In this document: positions 17,041-26,411 of the stretch, piece by piece
How the letters are laid out: each line of letters starts with the position of its first letter
Position numbering within the stretch: position 1 is the first letter of the stretch
NCBI RefSeq assembly: GCF_006016075.1
Contig: NZ_CP040093.1
Coordinates: 992,001-1,056,000 of the forward strand
Origin: Caloramator sp. E03
GTDB lineage: Bacteria > Bacillota > Clostridia > Clostridiales > Caloramatoraceae
DNA length: 64,000 nucleotides
Reading direction: 5' to 3'
Notes under the pieces: generated by a model
The model's input: only the letters and a program-made list of their open reading frames with translations
Databases searched by the model: none
Told to the model about the DNA's origin: nothing
Position numbers and translations under genes: made by a program

Positions 17041-17805
17041 TTATAAAATATCCATTGCTGCAAACATTCCATCTCTTACTGCCTCAAGGACCTTTGCAGG
17101 TTTTACGCAATCTCCAATAGCTCTAAACATTGCAACAGAACCGCGTAGGCTTTCAACAACATCTTTTTTGGGTTTCATGCCAACAGCATAAACTACTGTA
17201 TCTGCCTCATAAAAGATTTCTTTGCCATCTTTATCTTTTACTGTAATACCATTTGGGTAAATGCGAATTTCATCTAAAACCATTAGTGGAAAACGTGCAC
17301 GATTTTCAAGGCTTCCACCATACTTATCTTTACGTTTGTTGGTAAGCGGTGATAAAAACTGTGCCAGAAGCCAGCCATGGCCGCCATGGATCATAACCAT
17401 GTCAAATCCAAAATCTTTTGCAGCAGCTACTGCATTTGCATAATTATTTGCTACTTCCATCATCATCTCTTCATCCATTTCTTCAACTACAATGCCATCT
17501 TTACGAACAAAACCTGAAGGTCCAATTGGATTTTTGCCATCTTTTATTGTGGAAGGATGATTGGCATTGCCAACGTGATTGAGCTGTATTGAAGCAACAG
17601 CTCCATGGACTTTAATTGCCTCAGTAAGAACTACAAGAGATTCTATATGATGTACTGTAAGATGTGGACTTACGATATCCAGGCTGTGATCATGACGGGC
17701 AGCCCTGTCAAAATCTACAAATGTCTCTGTAACTGTAACTGCAGCAAATCCACCTCGTGCTAGGAAAAGATGAATTAAAATAGTTCTAAAATAAATGTTG
17801 GGCAT
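17041..17805 (-). pseudogene. NADH:flavin oxidoreductase (Old Yellow Enzyme/2-enoate reductase type), internally deleted
   Basis: The first ~185 residues match the flavin barrel of the long FadH/2-enoate-reductase class: ARGGFAAVTVTET, IQLNHVGNAN, MVMIHGGHGWLLAQFLSP and KYGGSLENRARF. Immediately after LDEIR the frame jumps to the far C-terminal nucleotide-binding domain (EADTVVYAVGMKPKKDVVESL, AIGDCVKPAKVLEAVRDG). Full-length relatives are about 640-670 residues, so roughly 400 residues are missing from the middle. The first ~60 residues are also missing. The FeS cysteines and most of the FAD domain are gone. A remaining functional role is very unlikely. Confidence 0.88.
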
Positions 17806-17864
17806 AATCCCAACATATTTTTTATCTTTTCATTTATTTAACAATGAATCACATTTAACTTACT

Positions 17865-18908
17865 TCACTTTAATGGGTTTTCATAAGCTTCTTTAATTAT
17901 TTTCTGGCATTTTAGACCATCTTCAAATGAAGCGGCAATACCTATATCCTTGTTTTCATAAATTGAATTTGCAAAATTTATTATTGATGCAGTATGTGCA
18001 CTTTGAAAATATCCAAGCACATTTCTCTCATCAGGATAAAATTGCATATCCTCTGCGATGTCTGGTTTAACTAGTTTTACCATATTTTCTTCATTTAAAA
18101 AGATTTCAAGAACATAAGGATTTTTAAAATTTAATTTCATACTTCCTTTGGTACCGTAAATTTCAAAACTATCCCTTTGATCAGCTTCAGCAAAAATCCT
18201 TGACACCTCTATACTTCCTTGAACTCCATTAAAAAGTTTAATATCGCAATATGCAATTTCATCAACAAAGCTTCTTTCTTTAAAGTAAATTCTTGTTTTT
18301 GAATCAATTTTTTCAATTTCACCTAAAGTAAAAAAAATCAAATCAATTAGATGGGCACCTAAATCTAAAAGTGCTCCTCCTCCTGAAGATTTAAGTGTTC
18401 TCCAAGTTCCTTTTTTGTTGCTGTTTAAATAACTTTTATGATATATTTTTATTTTAAAATCAATAATATCACCAATTGTTTTATTTGCTATCTCTCTTTT
18501 TAAAAGCCTAACAGCAGGAAGAAATCTGTACATAAACGCTACTGCATTTTTAACATTGTTTTTATTAACAGCCTCTGTCATTTTTAAAGCATCTTCATAA
18601 GTAGATGCCAAAGGTTTTTCACAATATATAGCTTTATAATATTGTACTGCCTTTTCAACATATTCTAAATGTGAATCATTTGGGGTACTTATGCTTATAA
18701 AATCAATACTTTCATCTTCCAAAACTTCTTGAACATTAATACAATTTTTTACACCAGGAAGTTTTATTTCACAGGGTTTTCTCGTAACAACATACTTAAG
18801 ATTTAATGTAAAAGGTAAATTATATCTTAAATTAGCATCGTAAGCTGCTAAAGCATGGGCTTTTGCAATTGAACCAAATCCAATTATAGCAAAATTTATA
18901 CTTTTCAT
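17865..18908 (-). CDS. Gfo/Idh/MocA family sugar oxidoreductase, copy 2
   Basis: A 347-aa close paralogue of the protein at 13251. IGFGSIAKAHALAAYDAN, YCEKPLA and GGGALLDLGAHLIDL are all kept, including the catalytic-type histidine. The start at 18908 (MKSINFAIIG) is preferred: an in-frame GTG six bases earlier lies too close to AAAGGGTG. It follows its SDR partner with a 29-base gap, mirroring the order of copy 1, and nothing but the gutted OYE gene follows. Substrate unknown; both copies probably act on related sugars. Confidence 0.87.
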   Translation of the reverse strand: MKSINFAIIGFGSIAKAHALAAYDANLRYNLPFTLNLKYVVTRKPCEIKLPGVKNCINVQEVLEDESIDFISISTPNDSHLEYVEKAVQYYKAIYCEKPLASTYEDALKMTEAVNKNNVKNAVAFMYRFLPAVRLLKREIANKTIGDIIDFKIKIYHKSYLNSNKKGTWRTLKSSGGGALLDLGAHLIDLIFFTLGEIEKIDSKTRIYFKERSFVDEIAYCDIKLFNGVQGSIEVSRIFAEADQRDSFEIYGTKGSMKLNFKNPYVLEIFLNEENMVKLVKPDIAEDMQFYPDERNVLGYFQSAHTASIINFANSIYENKDIGIAASFEDGLKCQKIIKEAYENPLK

Positions 18909-18937
18909 TTTCACTTCACACCCTTTATTTATATATT

Positions 18938-19807
18938 TTATTTGAGATTTAACTTATATTCTTTAATACATCTTGTTATTGCATCTTTTGTTGACGGAAA
19001 AACTATACCATACTTGTTTATTTTTGATGTATCAAGTCTTACATCCCTGGGGAAGTTTTTATACTTTTCTTCATCTTTTATAAGTACTTCATCAATCCTG
19101 CTCGATAACCCCATTTCAGTTAATATATGCTTTACTACATCATATCTGCTCATATCATTAGAGCTGCCAATATGATATGTGTCATAGGGAATATCAAAAA
19201 CCTTAATAATATTTTCAACCATATCATAAATATATGTCATTCCTCTAAATTCATTAGGAGATGCATAGATCCTTTCCCCTTTTATAAGCGTAGATACTGT
19301 TTCCCATAATATATTTGATGCCATCCCCATATTTCTTTCGGGCATTCCAAAAAGCCATGTAAATCTTAGTATCCAATACTCACAAATAGTTTCTTTTATT
19401 ATCTTTTCTGCCTCAAGTTTATTCTGACCATATACAGTATTAGGTACAGGAATATCTTCTTCACTATATGGCCCCATCTTTATATTCCCGTTAAAAACCT
19501 GCTCACTGCTTATAAATACAAGTTTTGAACCAAACTCTCTACATGCTCTGGCTACAAAAGCAGTACCATCAACATTGACTTTCCTTGCAATTTCAGGGTT
19601 TTTATTACAAAATTCAGTAACTGCAATTGCTGCTGCATGTATTACATAATCAGGTTTAAATCTTGAAAATACTTCAAATACCTTTTCTTCATCACATACA
19701 TTAAATTCCTCTTTCCCTAAAGATAAAATTTCATATTCATTTTTATATCTCTCATAAAACCTTGTAGAAAAGAATCCCTTACCGCCTGTTAATAAAATTT
19801 TTTTCAT
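18938..19807 (-). CDS. RmlD-like SDR, copy 2
   Basis: A 289-aa paralogue of 14312-15181 with the same TGGKGFF nucleotide site, AAAIAVTEFC, SSEQVFNGN, and VYGQNKLEAE with the Tyr/Lys pair. The duplicated pair keeps gene order and near-identical protein lengths but differs by many scattered residues, so the duplication is not very recent. First gene of a two-gene unit with the Gfo/Idh/MocA copy 2. Confidence 0.86.
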   Translation of the reverse strand: MKKILLTGGKGFFSTRFYERYKNEYEILSLGKEEFNVCDEEKVFEVFSRFKPDYVIHAAAIAVTEFCNKNPEIARKVNVDGTAFVARACREFGSKLVFISSEQVFNGNIKMGPYSEEDIPVPNTVYGQNKLEAEKIIKETICEYWILRFTWLFGMPERNMGMASNILWETVSTLIKGERIYASPNEFRGMTYIYDMVENIIKVFDIPYDTYHIGSSNDMSRYDVVKHILTEMGLSSRIDEVLIKDEEKYKNFPRDVRLDTSKINKYGIVFPSTKDAITRCIKEYKLNLK

Positions 19808-20115
19808 TTTCCCACTCCTGTTCTTTATTTGTTTTTATTTATTATTATTGTGTATTATAATTATACAATTTTCAATATTGCTATAAAACTTATATAACTA
19901 AGTAGCCGCATGTAAAAAAATAGAAAGGAATAAAATATGTTTCCTAATTTATAATAACATTGAATTAATTTAACTTTCTCTTGCAATTTGAATATTTGTA
20001 AAACTTATTTTTTAAATGAATTACATCATATAAACGCTATGTAGACATATTATGACATATTATGATATAATTATATAAGAAAAATTTGCTAAATATCGAC
20101 AATCTGGAGGGGTTT
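19808..20115. other. Divergent promoter region, no gene seen
   Basis: About 300 bases between SDR copy 2 (leftward) and a membrane-protein gene (rightward). It is very AT-rich, with several TATAAT-like boxes and no credible ORF, hairpin terminator or known RNA element. Confidence 0.5.
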
Positions 20116-20670
20116 ATGTCTATAATATTAGGCATACTTTTAGCTTTAGCTATAATATATAGAATTTATATTTCATTAAAAAATCTCATTCGCATTCTTT
20201 TAAATCCTAAATTTTATATTGCATCTTTAATTCTTTACCTGTACGTCAAAATAGGGTTAAAAATATTATCATTTACCGATAAAATTTTTAATACTATTTT
20301 TCCATATTCTTCAGATGAAAACTTTTTTGTTGAACTTATCAATATAATTTTTTATTTATCTGTTATGGGTATAATAATATACATATTAGGAAAAATTTAT
20401 TATAAAGCCTCACAAAGAAATAGCAGCCTAATGTTACCAATTTATTTTATGCTAATACTTTTAAGCTTAGGTGCTATTGCTTTTAAAGTATACAATATGA
20501 CTTCAAATTCAAGTAATAACAATAGGGAATTCGTTGACCCACATTGGGTTAACGGATATAAAAGAAAGGATGGCACATTTGTTAATGGATACTGGAGAGA
20601 TGGAGACGGGAATACAAATATAAATCTTGACAAGGAACACGGTGGAGGATATTATCGCTGGAAATCATAA
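20116..20670 (+). CDS. Membrane protein with a C-terminal glycine/tyrosine-rich tail
   Basis: A 184-aa protein of unknown function. The start at 20116 (MSIILGILLALA) has GGAGGGG in front; the longer TTG frame has none. About four hydrophobic segments fill the first ~130 residues. A polar outer tail then carries two similar units, HWVNGYKRKDGTFVNGYWRDGDGN, and ends GGGYYRWKS. Such YxRxDGTxV units occur in exported or surface proteins, but no family is recognised. It precedes the germination operon but is separated from it by a terminator. Confidence 0.65.
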   Translation: MSIILGILLALAIIYRIYISLKNLIRILLNPKFYIASLILYLYVKIGLKILSFTDKIFNTIFPYSSDENFFVELINIIFYLSVMGIIIYILGKIYYKASQRNSSLMLPIYFMLILLSLGAIAFKVYNMTSNSSNNNREFVDPHWVNGYKRKDGTFVNGYWRDGDGNTNINLDKEHGGGYYRWKS

Positions 20671-20689
20671 AAAATTATAATTATATTTT

Positions 20690-20724
20690 AAGCAAATCAG
20701 AGTTAAAGCTGATTTGCTTTTTTT
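20690..20724 (+). terminator. Terminator before the germination operon
   Basis: AAGCAAATCAG pairs with CTGATTTGCTT around an eight-base loop, followed by TTTTTTT. Confidence 0.88.
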
Positions 20725-20773
20725 ATGTATATGAAAATATTAATCTGAAAAACTAATAAAAGAAGGTGATTCT

Positions 20774-21850
20774 ATGAAAAGGTATAACAATGAAATTACT
20801 TGTTTTCAATATATGTATATAATTCAAGGTGCTATGATTGGTGTTGGAATACTTTCTCTATCTTCATCTGTATGCAAAAGTGCCCAGCAGTCAGGATGGA
20901 TTAGTGTGCTTTTAGGTGGAATCTATCCAGTGTATATTGTTATTGTTTCATCTTTAATTTATAAAAATATGAGGTACATAAATTTTTATGACCTAAATAA
21001 AAAAATATACGGAAAATATATATCTTATATATCTTACTTTATATTTATCTTGTATTTTATATTCTTTAGTGCTCTTATTCTTTCTGGTTTTACTAACGTA
21101 CTTACTTTTTCAACAGTTAAATTTTTACCTTCATATATGATTACTGCTATTACTTCTTTTGCTATTTATATTTCTATAAACTATGGCCTTACATATATAG
21201 GTAGGTTATCAGAAATTATTTTTCCTCTTACAATATTACTTCTTTTAATTCCACTATACTTTATTAATATGGGGGATATTACTAATCTGCTTCCTTTAAT
21301 AAGCAGCTACGAAGGAATAATAAAAGCAATGCCTGATACGCTTTTTTCTTATTCAGGAATTGAAATATGTTTTTTAATAATACCTTTTATATCAAAAAAG
21401 AAAAATATAATTAAATATGGAATTATCGGTAGTATAATTACTATCATAATGTATACAGTAACGGTTTTACTTATAATAAACTATTGTGGTTGGAAGTTAA
21501 CTTCAAAACTTCAATATCCTTTTCTATATCTTGTTGCTGGTGCTGATATCCCGGTATTATCAAATTTTGAACCAATATTTATATTCTTTTGGGGTAATAA
21601 AGTGTTTCAAACTATTTCAGCATGTAGCTTTACAAGTTCTTATTTGATATCACAATCGTTTAATATAGATTATAATTATTGTTCGTTAATAGTATGTGTA
21701 TTAATATTTTTAACATCTTTCTTTTTAATACCTGAATCAAACCGATCTAAAATAATAAATATTTCTCTTCCCTATATGATAATAACTATTTTTCTATGGT
21801 CTTTGCTTACATTACTTTTAAGCTATATAAAAAGAGGTGCATCAAAGTGA
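20774..21850 (+). CDS. Spore germination receptor permease subunit, GerAB family
   Basis: A 358-aa protein with about ten membrane segments and the GerAB/YndE signature (amino-acid-permease-like): QYMYIIQGAMIGVGILSLSSSVCKSAQQSGWISVLLGG at the start and YSGIEICFLIIPFI in the middle. GerAB proteins sit in the inner spore membrane and bind the germinant. Ribosome site AAGGTG. Its stop overlaps the GTG of the next gene by four bases (GTGA), so the two are translationally coupled. Confidence 0.92.
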   Translation: MKRYNNEITCFQYMYIIQGAMIGVGILSLSSSVCKSAQQSGWISVLLGGIYPVYIVIVSSLIYKNMRYINFYDLNKKIYGKYISYISYFIFILYFIFFSALILSGFTNVLTFSTVKFLPSYMITAITSFAIYISINYGLTYIGRLSEIIFPLTILLLLIPLYFINMGDITNLLPLISSYEGIIKAMPDTLFSYSGIEICFLIIPFISKKKNIIKYGIIGSIITIIMYTVTVLLIINYCGWKLTSKLQYPFLYLVAGADIPVLSNFEPIFIFFWGNKVFQTISACSFTSSYLISQSFNIDYNYCSLIVCVLIFLTSFFLIPESNRSKIINISLPYMIITIFLWSLLTLLLSYIKRGASK

Positions 21851-22938
21851 AGCACATCAAAATTATAATATTTATATTTCCTATTATTCTTTTATCAGGA
21901 TGCTACGATAGAGTTCCAATTGAAAGGACTTCAGTTGTATCCGGTTCAGCACAAGACATTATTGATGATAATCTTCTTTCAGCTTCATTAGAATATCTTA
22001 TTTTTACTGGTAAAGAAAAAATATCCAAAACAGTATCAACTCAAACAGGTCAATCAATATATGACATATTTAATAAAAGATTGCTTGAGGCTAAAAAAAC
22101 TTATTTAACAGGAACCATAAGATCTTTAATCATAAGTGAAGATAGAGCAAGATATGGAATTGATGATATAATTGATTCTTTTATGCGGGATCAAGAAAGA
22201 AACATAAATACAACTGTTGTTGTTTGTAAAGATAAAGCTGTAGACATAATTAAAATAGAACCTAAGGAGTCAAATACAATGTCTAGTGAGATAGAAGATC
22301 TTATAAAATCATCCTACCAAACAAATTTCAACCAAAGAGATACTAATATAAAGGATTTATATAACATGAGGTTTCAAGAAGGTAGAAGAATTATGCTACC
22401 TTATATAGAAAAGTATAAAGATACAGTAAAAATAAGTAGTGTAGCTGTATTTGAAAAGGATAAAATGATATTTAAAATTCCAAGCGAGGATGTAAAATAT
22501 GTAAATTTAATAAGAAATCATGATACGCTTGGATATCTCAATTTTAGCGGTGAAAAGCCTTTAGAATCATTTGATATATATTGCAAAGTAAATAGAAAAG
22601 TAAAAGCTGATATTAAAAACGATAACATAAACTATAACATAAAAATAACTCTTAATTCCTTAATTAAAGAAAACAGTATAAATAAATTTAAAGAGATGGA
22701 TAAAAAAACTATAGATACAATTCAAGATACCTATTCAAAGGAACTAAAGTCAAAACTTGAAAGTATTATTGAAAAGTACAAAAGTAATTATGGTGTTGAT
22801 GTTTTTGATATTCAAAAATATGCTGTTGCAAAATTAGGAAAAGATAAAGCTGACTATGTTTCAAGTAAATTTAAGGATTCTAATATCAATATAGAAGTAA
22901 AAATAAAAATTAACTCTATTGGAAGAGTTATAAGGTAG
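21847..22938 (+). CDS. Spore germination lipoprotein, GerAC family
   Basis: The true start is GTG 21847 (MKHIKIIIFIFPIILLSGCYDRVPIERTS), which gives a clean signal peptide with a LSGC lipobox (Cys19); the longer frame begins inside gerAB. The 363-aa protein has the usual GerAC pattern, including a basic turn near LMEAKKTYLTG (here LEAKKTYLTGTIRSLIISED) and the late YGVDVFDIQKYA segment. It is the peripheral C subunit of the germinant receptor and is anchored to the inner spore membrane by the lipid. The operon order here is AB-AC-AA. Confidence 0.92.
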   Translation: MKHIKIIIFIFPIILLSGCYDRVPIERTSVVSGSAQDIIDDNLLSASLEYLIFTGKEKISKTVSTQTGQSIYDIFNKRLLEAKKTYLTGTIRSLIISEDRARYGIDDIIDSFMRDQERNINTTVVVCKDKAVDIIKIEPKESNTMSSEIEDLIKSSYQTNFNQRDTNIKDLYNMRFQEGRRIMLPYIEKYKDTVKISSVAVFEKDKMIFKIPSEDVKYVNLIRNHDTLGYLNFSGEKPLESFDIYCKVNRKVKADIKNDNINYNIKITLNSLIKENSINKFKEMDKKTIDTIQDTYSKELKSKLESIIEKYKSNYGVDVFDIQKYAVAKLGKDKADYVSSKFKDSNINIEVKIKINSIGRVIR

Positions 22939-22947
22939 GTGTATTGA

Positions 22948-24411
22948 ATGAATGAACAACTTAAAAACGATATAAAAGATAATTACAATCAAATTTCATC
23001 TAATATATCATCAAATTTCAATTTTATAAAAAGAGAAATAACTATATTCAAAAATATAATTTGCTATATATTATACATCTCTGGGCTTTCAGATAAAAAT
23101 GATATACAGGATAATATTATAAAACCTTTACTACAAACTGATAATACTGAATTAATTAATTCACAGAATATAATGCAGGAATTAATTAATAAATATATAT
23201 ATTCTTCTGAAATCGAAAAATCTTCTTCCTTGCCAAAAATATGCTCTGAATTAATAAACGGCAAATGTGTAATTCTTATACAAAATCAAACTGAAGCTAT
23301 TATATGTAATACTGTAAGCTCAAAATATAGACAAATTCAAGAATCAACAACTGAAAAGTCAATACAAGGTTCAAAAGAAAGTTTTGTTGAAAACATAGAT
23401 GTTAACATAGCATTACTTCAAAGAAAGTTAAAAAACTCTGATTTTAGAATAGAAAGATTTGTAATGGGTAGCAAGACTAATACAGAAATTGTATTAACTT
23501 ATATTGATAAAATAATTGACCCCACAGTACTTGATAAAATAAAGTCCAAAATTTTAACTATTTCAACTCCTGCTCTTTTATCTCCAGGATTTCTTGAACA
23601 ATTTTTTGATGAAAGGACATACAATATTTTTCCAATGAGTAAAATTACAGAAAAACCTGATAAAGCTGCCTTTGACCTGCTTGAAGGGAAAGCAGTGATA
23701 TTCATTTCAGAATGTCCAAGTGCTTTAATAGTTCCAGCAACATTTATTGAGTTCTTTCAAGGTTTTGAAGATTATTCTGACAAAACAATAATTGCTTGCT
23801 TTTCAAGGATTCTAAGATTTATTGCAATAATTACAATTATAATACTTGAACCAATATACCTCATTCTTTTATATTATAATCCTGAGCTTTTTCCTTATGG
23901 TCTTATAACTATAGTAATTTCATCAAGACAAAATATCCCCCTACCTCCTTTGCTTGAAATACTTGCAATGGATCTTGCAGTAGAAATCCTCCGTGAAGGT
24001 GGTATAAGGCTTCCTAATCCAATTGGAACAACCCTTGCAATTGTAGGTGGTATTGTAATCGGAGATTCAGCTACAAAAGCAGGTTTAGTTAGTTATACAA
24101 CTCTGTTTATAGTTGCGATTACAGTTATTTCTACATTTATAATCCCAAATTATCAAATGGCATTAACTATAAGATTTTTACGCTTCCCTCTTTTAATATT
24201 AAGTCAGTTTTTGGGATTTTTTGGATTACTTATTGGATTATATTTAGTAGTAATAATATTAATCAAACTTGAAATTTTTGGAGTCGCATATCTTGCTCCT
24301 GTTGCACCATTAAGATTTGTTGACATGTATGATTTAATAATTAGAGCTCCGCTTAGAAAAGTACTATTGCAACCACGAAGCTTAAAGCCAAGCAAGAAAA
24401 CAAAAAAGTAA
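22948..24411 (+). CDS. Spore germination receptor subunit, GerAA/GerKA family
   Basis: A 487-aa protein. The N-terminal soluble half has the GerA pattern (GKCVILIQNQTEAIICNT; SFVENIDVNIALLQRKLKN). The C-terminal half has about five membrane segments with LEILAMDLAVEILREGGIRLPNPIGTTLAIVGG, the family hallmark. The basic tail (RSLKPSKKTKK) is typical. It completes a full GerA-type receptor that triggers spore germination when nutrients return. The start at 22948 lies ten bases past gerAC. The repeat array starts just beyond the stop. Confidence 0.93.
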   Translation: MNEQLKNDIKDNYNQISSNISSNFNFIKREITIFKNIICYILYISGLSDKNDIQDNIIKPLLQTDNTELINSQNIMQELINKYIYSSEIEKSSSLPKICSELINGKCVILIQNQTEAIICNTVSSKYRQIQESTTEKSIQGSKESFVENIDVNIALLQRKLKNSDFRIERFVMGSKTNTEIVLTYIDKIIDPTVLDKIKSKILTISTPALLSPGFLEQFFDERTYNIFPMSKITEKPDKAAFDLLEGKAVIFISECPSALIVPATFIEFFQGFEDYSDKTIIACFSRILRFIAIITIIILEPIYLILLYYNPELFPYGLITIVISSRQNIPLPPLLEILAMDLAVEILREGGIRLPNPIGTTLAIVGGIVIGDSATKAGLVSYTTLFIVAITVISTFIIPNYQMALTIRFLRFPLLILSQFLGFFGLLIGLYLVVIILIKLEIFGVAYLAPVAPLRFVDMYDLIIRAPLRKVLLQPRSLKPSKKTKK

Positions 24412-24492
24412 GGTTATATAGGGGCTCTACGCCAATAGTTAGGGTGGCAATTTATTCAAATGTTCACCCAACCTCTGAGTATTTTGGGACGA

Positions 24493-25124
24493 TTAGTGTG
24501 AAAATGTCCATTTACAAAAAAGGAAAAAAGTTCAAGACAGGGGACGGTTACTTATTTCATACACAATATCTGCAAAATCAGGGGTACATGTATAAAATAT
24601 TATATCTATTATTTAATATAATAAGTAACCGTCCCTTCTGTTACCTTTGAAAAAACACAAACTTTTTCATTCCGTCGTTGTGGCTACTTTTAGTCATGAC
24701 CTGTTAGTGTGAAAATGTCCATTTACAAAAAAGGAAAAAAGTTCAAGACAGGGGACGGTTACTTATTTCATACACAATATCTGCAAAATCAGGGGTACAT
24801 GTATAAAATATTATATCTATTATTTAATATAATAAGTAACCGTCCCTTCTGTTACCTTTGAAAAAACACAAACTTTTTCATTCCGTCGTTGTGGCTACTT
24901 TTAGTCATGACCTGTTAGTGTGAAAATGTCCATTTACAAAAAAGGAAAAAAGTACAAGCCAAGGGACGGTTACTTATTTTATACAAATATCTGCAAAATT
25001 AGGGGTACATGCATAAAATATTTTATCTATTATTTAATATAATAAGTAACCGTCCTTTCTGTTACCTTTGAAAAACCACAAACTTTTTCATGCCGTCGTT
25101 GTGGCTACTTTTAGTCATGACCTG
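24493..25124 (+). repeat. Three tandem copies of a 211-bp palindromic MITE-like element
   Basis: Units start at 24493, 24704 and 24915, each TTAGTGTGAAAATGTCC...GTCATGACC(TG). Inside each unit GGGACGGTTACTTATT and AATAAGTAACCGTCCC form a large inverted repeat separated by about 75 bases. Copies 1 and 2 are almost identical; copy 3 has several point differences. Single copies in the opposite orientation are at 40922 and 43039. No protein is encoded. The sequences on either side (24412-24492 and 25125-25392) hold element debris and AT-rich sequence without a recognisable gene. Confidence 0.9.
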
Positions 25125-25392
25125 TTACTTATTAGTTAAAATATAAATAATATTATTTTAAAAATTTATTTACTCCATCTTTAATAATCCCAATTCACTT
25201 TATTATATATTAATTATCTTGTTCTTCATGTAGTCATTAATGTCTGTTCTAGATTTTATGAAATATATTTTTAATTCATTTAAGAATAGCTTGTCCAATA
25301 TCTTAAGTTTATATCTTTTTAATTTCTTTTCATTAAATTATATTGTGATATTTTGGAAAACAATTTATATAATAGCCTTTTTTATTAAAAAT

Positions 25393-26301
25393 TTATATGT
25401 ATTGCACTAATATATCATTTACTATATTTTTATATTTCTCTTCCTTTACAAGCTCCCTCCCAAGGGAACATAGCTTTGAAACGTTAGATTGCCCCATATT
25501 CCCAAGTATCCTGCATATATCGGCACATCTTAAATCACAAAACTTTCTTAACACAAAGCATAGTATTGCCTTCGCTTCCTTTGCCTCCTTTGCCCGCTTT
25601 ATCCTTAGCATTAGCTTATCTACGTTGAATTTTTGTGATATTAATTCTATTATTTTATCAGGGGATAGATCCCTTACAAGGATTGTTCTCATGCTCCTAT
25701 ACTCTGTTCCTTCTTTCTTAAACTCTTCCCTTTGCGCATCAACAATACTTTTTACTTTAAATACAAAGTCTTTGTATATAGCCCTTGCTGTAGCTTCCTT
25801 TAGGCTAAACATGGATAATATAAATTTGTCATCTATAAGCTCAAATTCATCTGTCTTTTGCCCTAAGAATATGCCTAAAGATGAAAAGCGGTAATCCTGT
25901 GGATTTTTATCGTAGCCTTTTAGGTCTGTTGCGTTAAAGTGAACGTAGGCTGTTAAGGCAAAGAGGTATCTATCATCCTTTACGATTAAGCTTTTGAACC
26001 TGTCTTGAAAGAGATGGCCACTTCTTTCATACCTTTTATTAAAATACATGGCATATTTATAGTTTATAAAGTGCATTATTTTTGAGATATCTGCACCGTT
26101 TGCATCTATAATAAAATGAGCATGATTATCCATAAGGCAGTAGGAATAAACTCTAAATTCGAACTGTTCTTGGGCTTTTTTCATGTAGTCAAGGTATTTT
26201 ATTTTATCCTTATCGTCTTTGTAGAGGAGAACTTCGGATATGCTTTTTACCATAACATGATAAATAGAATCATAGCTTTTTTGCCTTGCCATTCTTGGCA
26301 T
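25393..26301 (-). CDS. REP-associated tyrosine transposase (RAYT, Y1/HUH family)
   Basis: A 302-aa HUH nuclease. The metal-binding HUH motif is NHAHFII (His60, His62), and the catalytic tyrosine is Tyr119 in AYVHFNA, the RAYT equivalent of YIHxNP. GHLFQDRFKS is also typical. A C-terminal helical HTH-like part follows (LRCADICRILGNMGQSNVSKLCSLGRE), as in many clostridial RAYTs. RAYTs are single-copy relatives of IS200 transposases, thought to mobilise or maintain REP sequences. The nearby palindromic repeats are candidate substrates. The start follows GGAGGTG, which sits inside a hairpin. Confidence 0.92.
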   Translation of the reverse strand: MPRMARQKSYDSIYHVMVKSISEVLLYKDDKDKIKYLDYMKKAQEQFEFRVYSYCLMDNHAHFIIDANGADISKIMHFINYKYAMYFNKRYERSGHLFQDRFKSLIVKDDRYLFALTAYVHFNATDLKGYDKNPQDYRFSSLGIFLGQKTDEFELIDDKFILSMFSLKEATARAIYKDFVFKVKSIVDAQREEFKKEGTEYRSMRTILVRDLSPDKIIELISQKFNVDKLMLRIKRAKEAKEAKAILCFVLRKFCDLRCADICRILGNMGQSNVSKLCSLGRELVKEEKYKNIVNDILVQYI

Positions 26302-26310
26302 AAAAAAACA

Positions 26311-26357
26311 CCTCCAACTTGGAATATATTTTTAGTATTATTTTTCCAAGTTGGAGG
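26311..26357 (-). promoter_or_regulatory. Hairpin that hides the RAYT ribosome-binding site
   Basis: CCTCCAACTTGGAA (26311-26324) and TTCCAAGTTGGAGG (26344-26357) are perfect complements with a 19-base loop. In the RAYT transcript the 3' arm is the GGAGG that serves the ATG at 26301, so the hairpin should block translation when formed. The same trick is known for IS200 transposase mRNA. Confidence 0.75.
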
Positions 26358-26394
26358 TTTGTTTATTCATAGAATTGATGTGAATTTAGCTAAA

Positions 26395-26411
26395 ATGAGT
26401 AACCGTCCCGG
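26395..26411. repeat. Solitary AGTAACCGTCCC repeat fragment
   Basis: A short piece of the dispersed AATAAGTAACCGTCCC motif (GAGTAACCGTCCCGG), about 100 bases from the RAYT start. Bases 26412-26600 beyond it are AT-rich and show only a promoter-like region for the next gene. Confidence 0.6.

Noticed and set aside
24493-25124. CRISPR array
   Set aside because: Repeats are about 211 bases, contiguous without spacers and internally palindromic, so they are a tandem MITE array, not CRISPR.
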